Below the pieces are notes generated by a model. That model was not told where the DNA came from. It searched no databases and saw only the letters and a list, made by a program, of their open reading frames with translations. Below, in pieces: positions 63,201 through 64,000 of a stretch of 64,000 nucleotides of DNA; position 1 is the stretch's first letter; every line of letters starts with the position of its first letter. The position numbers were made by a program, and so were the translations under genes. Source of the stretch: Bacilliculturomica massiliensis (GTDB lineage Bacteria > Bacillota > Clostridia > Peptostreptococcales > Anaerovoracaceae); the NCBI RefSeq assembly GCF_900605495.1, contig NZ_LR027602.1, positions 343,409-407,408 of the forward strand, written 5' to 3'.

Positions 63201-63301
63201 CCATCATCGGTCTGGATCCGGCGTCCGGCCAGATAAGCTTCAGCGATGTGGCGGAGAGCCATTGGGCCTACAGAAACATCAAGGCCGCGGCGGAGAAATA
63301 A
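59738..63301 (+). CDS. Ig-like surface protein with three SLH domains (paralogue)
   Basis: 1187 residues with signal peptide (VSLLLTVMMLLSLLPSVVFA). Residues about 28-170 form an unrecognised AT-rich-encoded domain. Then follow an Ig-like repeat (SPVAISTPYGNTNSVTGSLV), a putative-Ig/cadherin segment (FEKVSGEFPRGITMAADGTI), Big_2-like domains (SSFSVSGTKSYASTDSTVAT; STNDSIVEVNATTGAVTAKA), an FN3-like domain, a Gly-rich hinge, an InlB repeat and three SLH repeats with ITRAE. The SLH end is almost the same as in 9162-12890, but the N-terminal domain is different. It is the last gene of the 30-kb array; RBS GGAGGAAAGG precedes the ATG. Confidence 0.88.
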   Translation: MEKRAVSLLLTVMMLLSLLPSVVFAAVNEPTDNTDTAFNELSVTEWRDGHPVVMANIKSADHTDGEYAMYVIVDKESWETMGETVGAVTSNTGFFMNFDADELLGLVKDTLTAEEYAYGSSKVNNNSLVEITHLGGNFSLPVTGTKEYAVIAFIETKKSNATKAGFTSFTLGPNGVLKDYDWTYSTSPVAISTPYGNTNSVTGSLVITNSGIQELTGITVTPTGSFTVSGIANSLASNAAMTLAVTPNAGLTESTTGSITISQTAYTTLGSLTIPVNITVTKDLAFAGATVNGLTVGAIMDPVYLSATVTGTKGALTFEKVSGEFPRGITMAADGTISGTPEAYKATDTAVEIRVTDDGRTGSVGDENTKTATVTFGAIAKGTQTGTVTPSAATSVTYGAAAPNIQSSFSVSGTKSYASTDSTVATVGTDGKVTILKTGSFQIGVTNTDPNENYEPLTVTSGVITVQPGEQVLTTQASFGYTAVYTGVKSLAGAVVNDKENAGGADVTYAITGTNTAGATLTNGGLGLTFTTAGSVEMTASAAAVTGKYNAATPLTFTIQVIPGNPTTLVEAPKAGTYTYGMTLGALGLTGGKVTDDDNGGAVLTGGKWTFNTPNVTPNVSDSGTTLYDVTYNQDGYVPQTTKIAITVNKADQAAPVLSGTALSIKNGDTDTVTTSGSGFGDPIYVSTNDSIVEVNATTGAVTAKAVGTAEIRVSYAGDTNHNPSAQTSLTVTVYDKPIVTAIAASGDGKLDVTVTANKNGSDITQYNITLSGIRYTGGTTTTTTYAIKFTSGGAVQTVTSTSALLLDRVSSAGGMLIYTDPATGTTYGGVSTGSSVTTAKTTTGAVYTANNATGRFTIPNLINGTTYTITATAVNAAGTSDPRTITAKPAVASTDRPSGGGGGGGSVSTYTVTYDPGDHGKVEKTTESVANGNSPKGVKVTADEGWVFAGWSKDGKTVIDLKDIKVTEAMKLIAVYEKDDKIVIPDSVPEDLRFLQVSKGEISGGYVSGYTDGTFRPDNAITRAEVAAIVAKTINYEKEKGKSYTNTPFGDVARSEWYADDIGFVASLGVIAGYKDGTFKPNSNITRAEFVTMAMKIDRVVNSGKSFKDMSDADWYAEYVKSAAEKGYATGYLDGTFRPNNPITRAEAVTIINAIIGLDPASGQISFSDVAESHWAYRNIKAAAEK

Positions 63302-63610
63302 CAAATAAATGTTAATTGAAAATAGACAATTGAATGATAGGCTCACGGCTGTTTGGCCGGGCGGGCGATAAAACAGTTTGTCTATGGGGCGCGGCTGCGG
63401 AAGCTGACCGGAAGGAAAATTCGGCGGACCGCAGCCGCCAGCGAGGAATGAAATGCTGAATGGGGACGGGGAAATGCCAGCTGGCGTTTCCCCGCCTTTT
63501 TTCAGTCAGGGAGGAACGAGTATGATCGTATCATGGATGACCACAAACTAGTGCGATTTGAACTGCTTGACGCAGGAGGGGGATTGCCGCGCTGAAAGAG
63601 AGGACCAAGC
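63302..63610. other. Gap after second array
   Basis: It holds a stretch partly similar to the post-SLH element at 12930-12990 (GCGGCTGCGGAAGCTGAC near 63391), a GC hairpin (GGCTGCGG/CCGCAGCC) and the terminator at 63468. No gene is supported. Confidence 0.5.
63468..63502 (+). terminator. Terminator of second surface array
   Basis: GGGGAAATGCC (63468-63478) pairs with GGCGTTTCCCC (63483-63493, one G-U pair) over loop AGCT, followed closely by GCC and T6. Confidence 0.85.
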
Positions 63611-63952
63611 ATGGCGGAGAACAGGAGCAAAGGCAGGCCGCTGCCCATCGGCGTGGACTGCTTTGAAGACTTGATCACGAATGCATATTACTATATCGAT
63701 AAGACCGAGCTGATCAGGGAGCTTTTAGATCTGGGAGGAAAGGTCAATCTTTTTACCCGCCCCCGCCGTTTTGGCAAGACGCTGAACATGACGATACTGC
63801 GGAGCTTCTTCGAAATACCGAAGGATGAGAGTGCTGCGGAAAAGCAGAGAGAGATCTTTTCCGGTCTGCACATCGCGGGGGAGGGCAGAGAACAAAACAA
63901 GATTAGACAGATCAAAATCCCGGATGCAAATGCATCGCGGGATTTTTTATAA
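63611..63952 (+). pseudogene. Truncated AAA-ATPase-like (DUF1703-type) gene
   Basis: 113 residues carrying only the N-terminal signature of the AAA-ATPase-like/PD-(D/E)XK family: PLPIGVDCFEDLI, YYIDKTELIRELL, and the Walker A-like TRPRRFGKTLNMTIL. Full members are about 500-600 residues. The frame ends after FSGLHIAGEG with a tail coded by a terminator hairpin (63915-63948), so the rest has been lost. RBS AGAGAGGA supports the start. It is a remnant of a commonly multicopy family in anaerobes. Confidence 0.8.
63915..63948 (+). terminator. Terminator overlapping truncated gene end
   Basis: AAAATCCCG-GATGCA and TGCATCG-CGGGATTTT form a long stem with one bulge and a T-run. It supplies the last codons of the truncated gene. 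Confidence 0.7.
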
Positions 63953-63994
63953 CATAGGAAATATCGGTCGCTAATATTTCCTATGTTATAAAAA
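63944..63994. repeat. 21-bp perfect inverted repeat at window end
   Basis: TTTATAACATAGGAAATAT (63946-63964) and its exact complement (63974-63992), extended by two more T-A pairs, flank a nine-base loop. It may be a small mobile-element end, a MITE-like hairpin or a terminator. Confidence 0.7.
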
Positions 63995-64000
63995 GAGGAA

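Noticed and set aside
1-63301. A classical cellulosome cluster
   Set aside because: No glycoside hydrolase, polysaccharide lyase or carbohydrate-binding module was seen among the dockerin proteins; NAGPA-like protein 22907 has SLH but no dockerin.

Overview
The window is a 64-kb, GC-rich stretch (clearly lower GC only in a few islands) with essentially all genes on the + strand. S-layer homology (SLH) domains with TRAE-type motifs, dockerin-like calcium-binding repeats, strong AGGAGG ribosome binding sites, rho-independent terminators with U-runs, DeoR regulators and fermentative iron-dependent alcohol dehydrogenases all point to an anaerobic Gram-positive Clostridia-type Bacillota. The genus cannot be named from sequence alone.

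Layout. (1) 1-12.9 kb: a run of large secreted surface proteins: a dockerin protein cut by the window start, a cohesin-like/SLH anchor, a second dockerin protein, a cohesin-like protein broken by a 23-bp tandem duplication, and an Ig-like SLH protein. (2) 13.2-22.6 kb: metabolism. Two translationally coupled DeoR regulators are followed by a phosphonoacetaldehyde-hydrolase-like HAD enzyme, an organophosphate-type MFS transporter and two iron alcohol dehydrogenases; after a terminator come an enoyl-CoA hydratase and a propionate-CoA-transferase-like enzyme. (3) 22.9-31 kb: an SLH-anchored phosphodiester glycosidase, an unusual regulator, and a DUF3604 metalloprotein with a YfcC-type carrier and a TauE/SafE exporter. 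(4) 31.2-33.3 kb: an AlbA_2/divergent ATPase regulator, then about 800 bp of noncoding DNA rich in palindromes. (5) 33.3-63.3 kb: a second, 30-kb surface-protein array: a double arylsulfotransferase with a half-dockerin, a duplicated GLUG-like protein with a half-dockerin, a cohesin-like/SLH anchor, a three-cohesin plus dockerin protein, a dockerin protein, another cohesin-like/SLH anchor, a metallopeptidase with dockerin, a cohesin-like protein and an Ig-like SLH protein. (6) 63.6-64 kb: a truncated AAA-ATPase-like gene and a long inverted repeat.

Main idea. The surface genes look like a cohesin-dockerin assembly with no plant-cell-wall hydrolases in view: three short SLH proteins carrying one cohesin-like domain each would be anchors, one protein with three cohesin-like domains and a dockerin would be an adaptor, and six other dockerin or half-dockerin proteins bear adhesive domains, arylsulfotransferase propellers or a zinc metallopeptidase. 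The last five genes of each array (dockerin protein, anchor, dockerin protein, cohesin-like protein, SLH protein) are in the same order in both arrays, so the arrays are paralogous. Three AT-rich islands straddle gene-gene junctions in these arrays, and two downstream SLH regions are nearly identical, suggesting module exchange. Cohesin assignments are by eye from fold-level sequence patterns and are less certain than the dockerin and SLH assignments.
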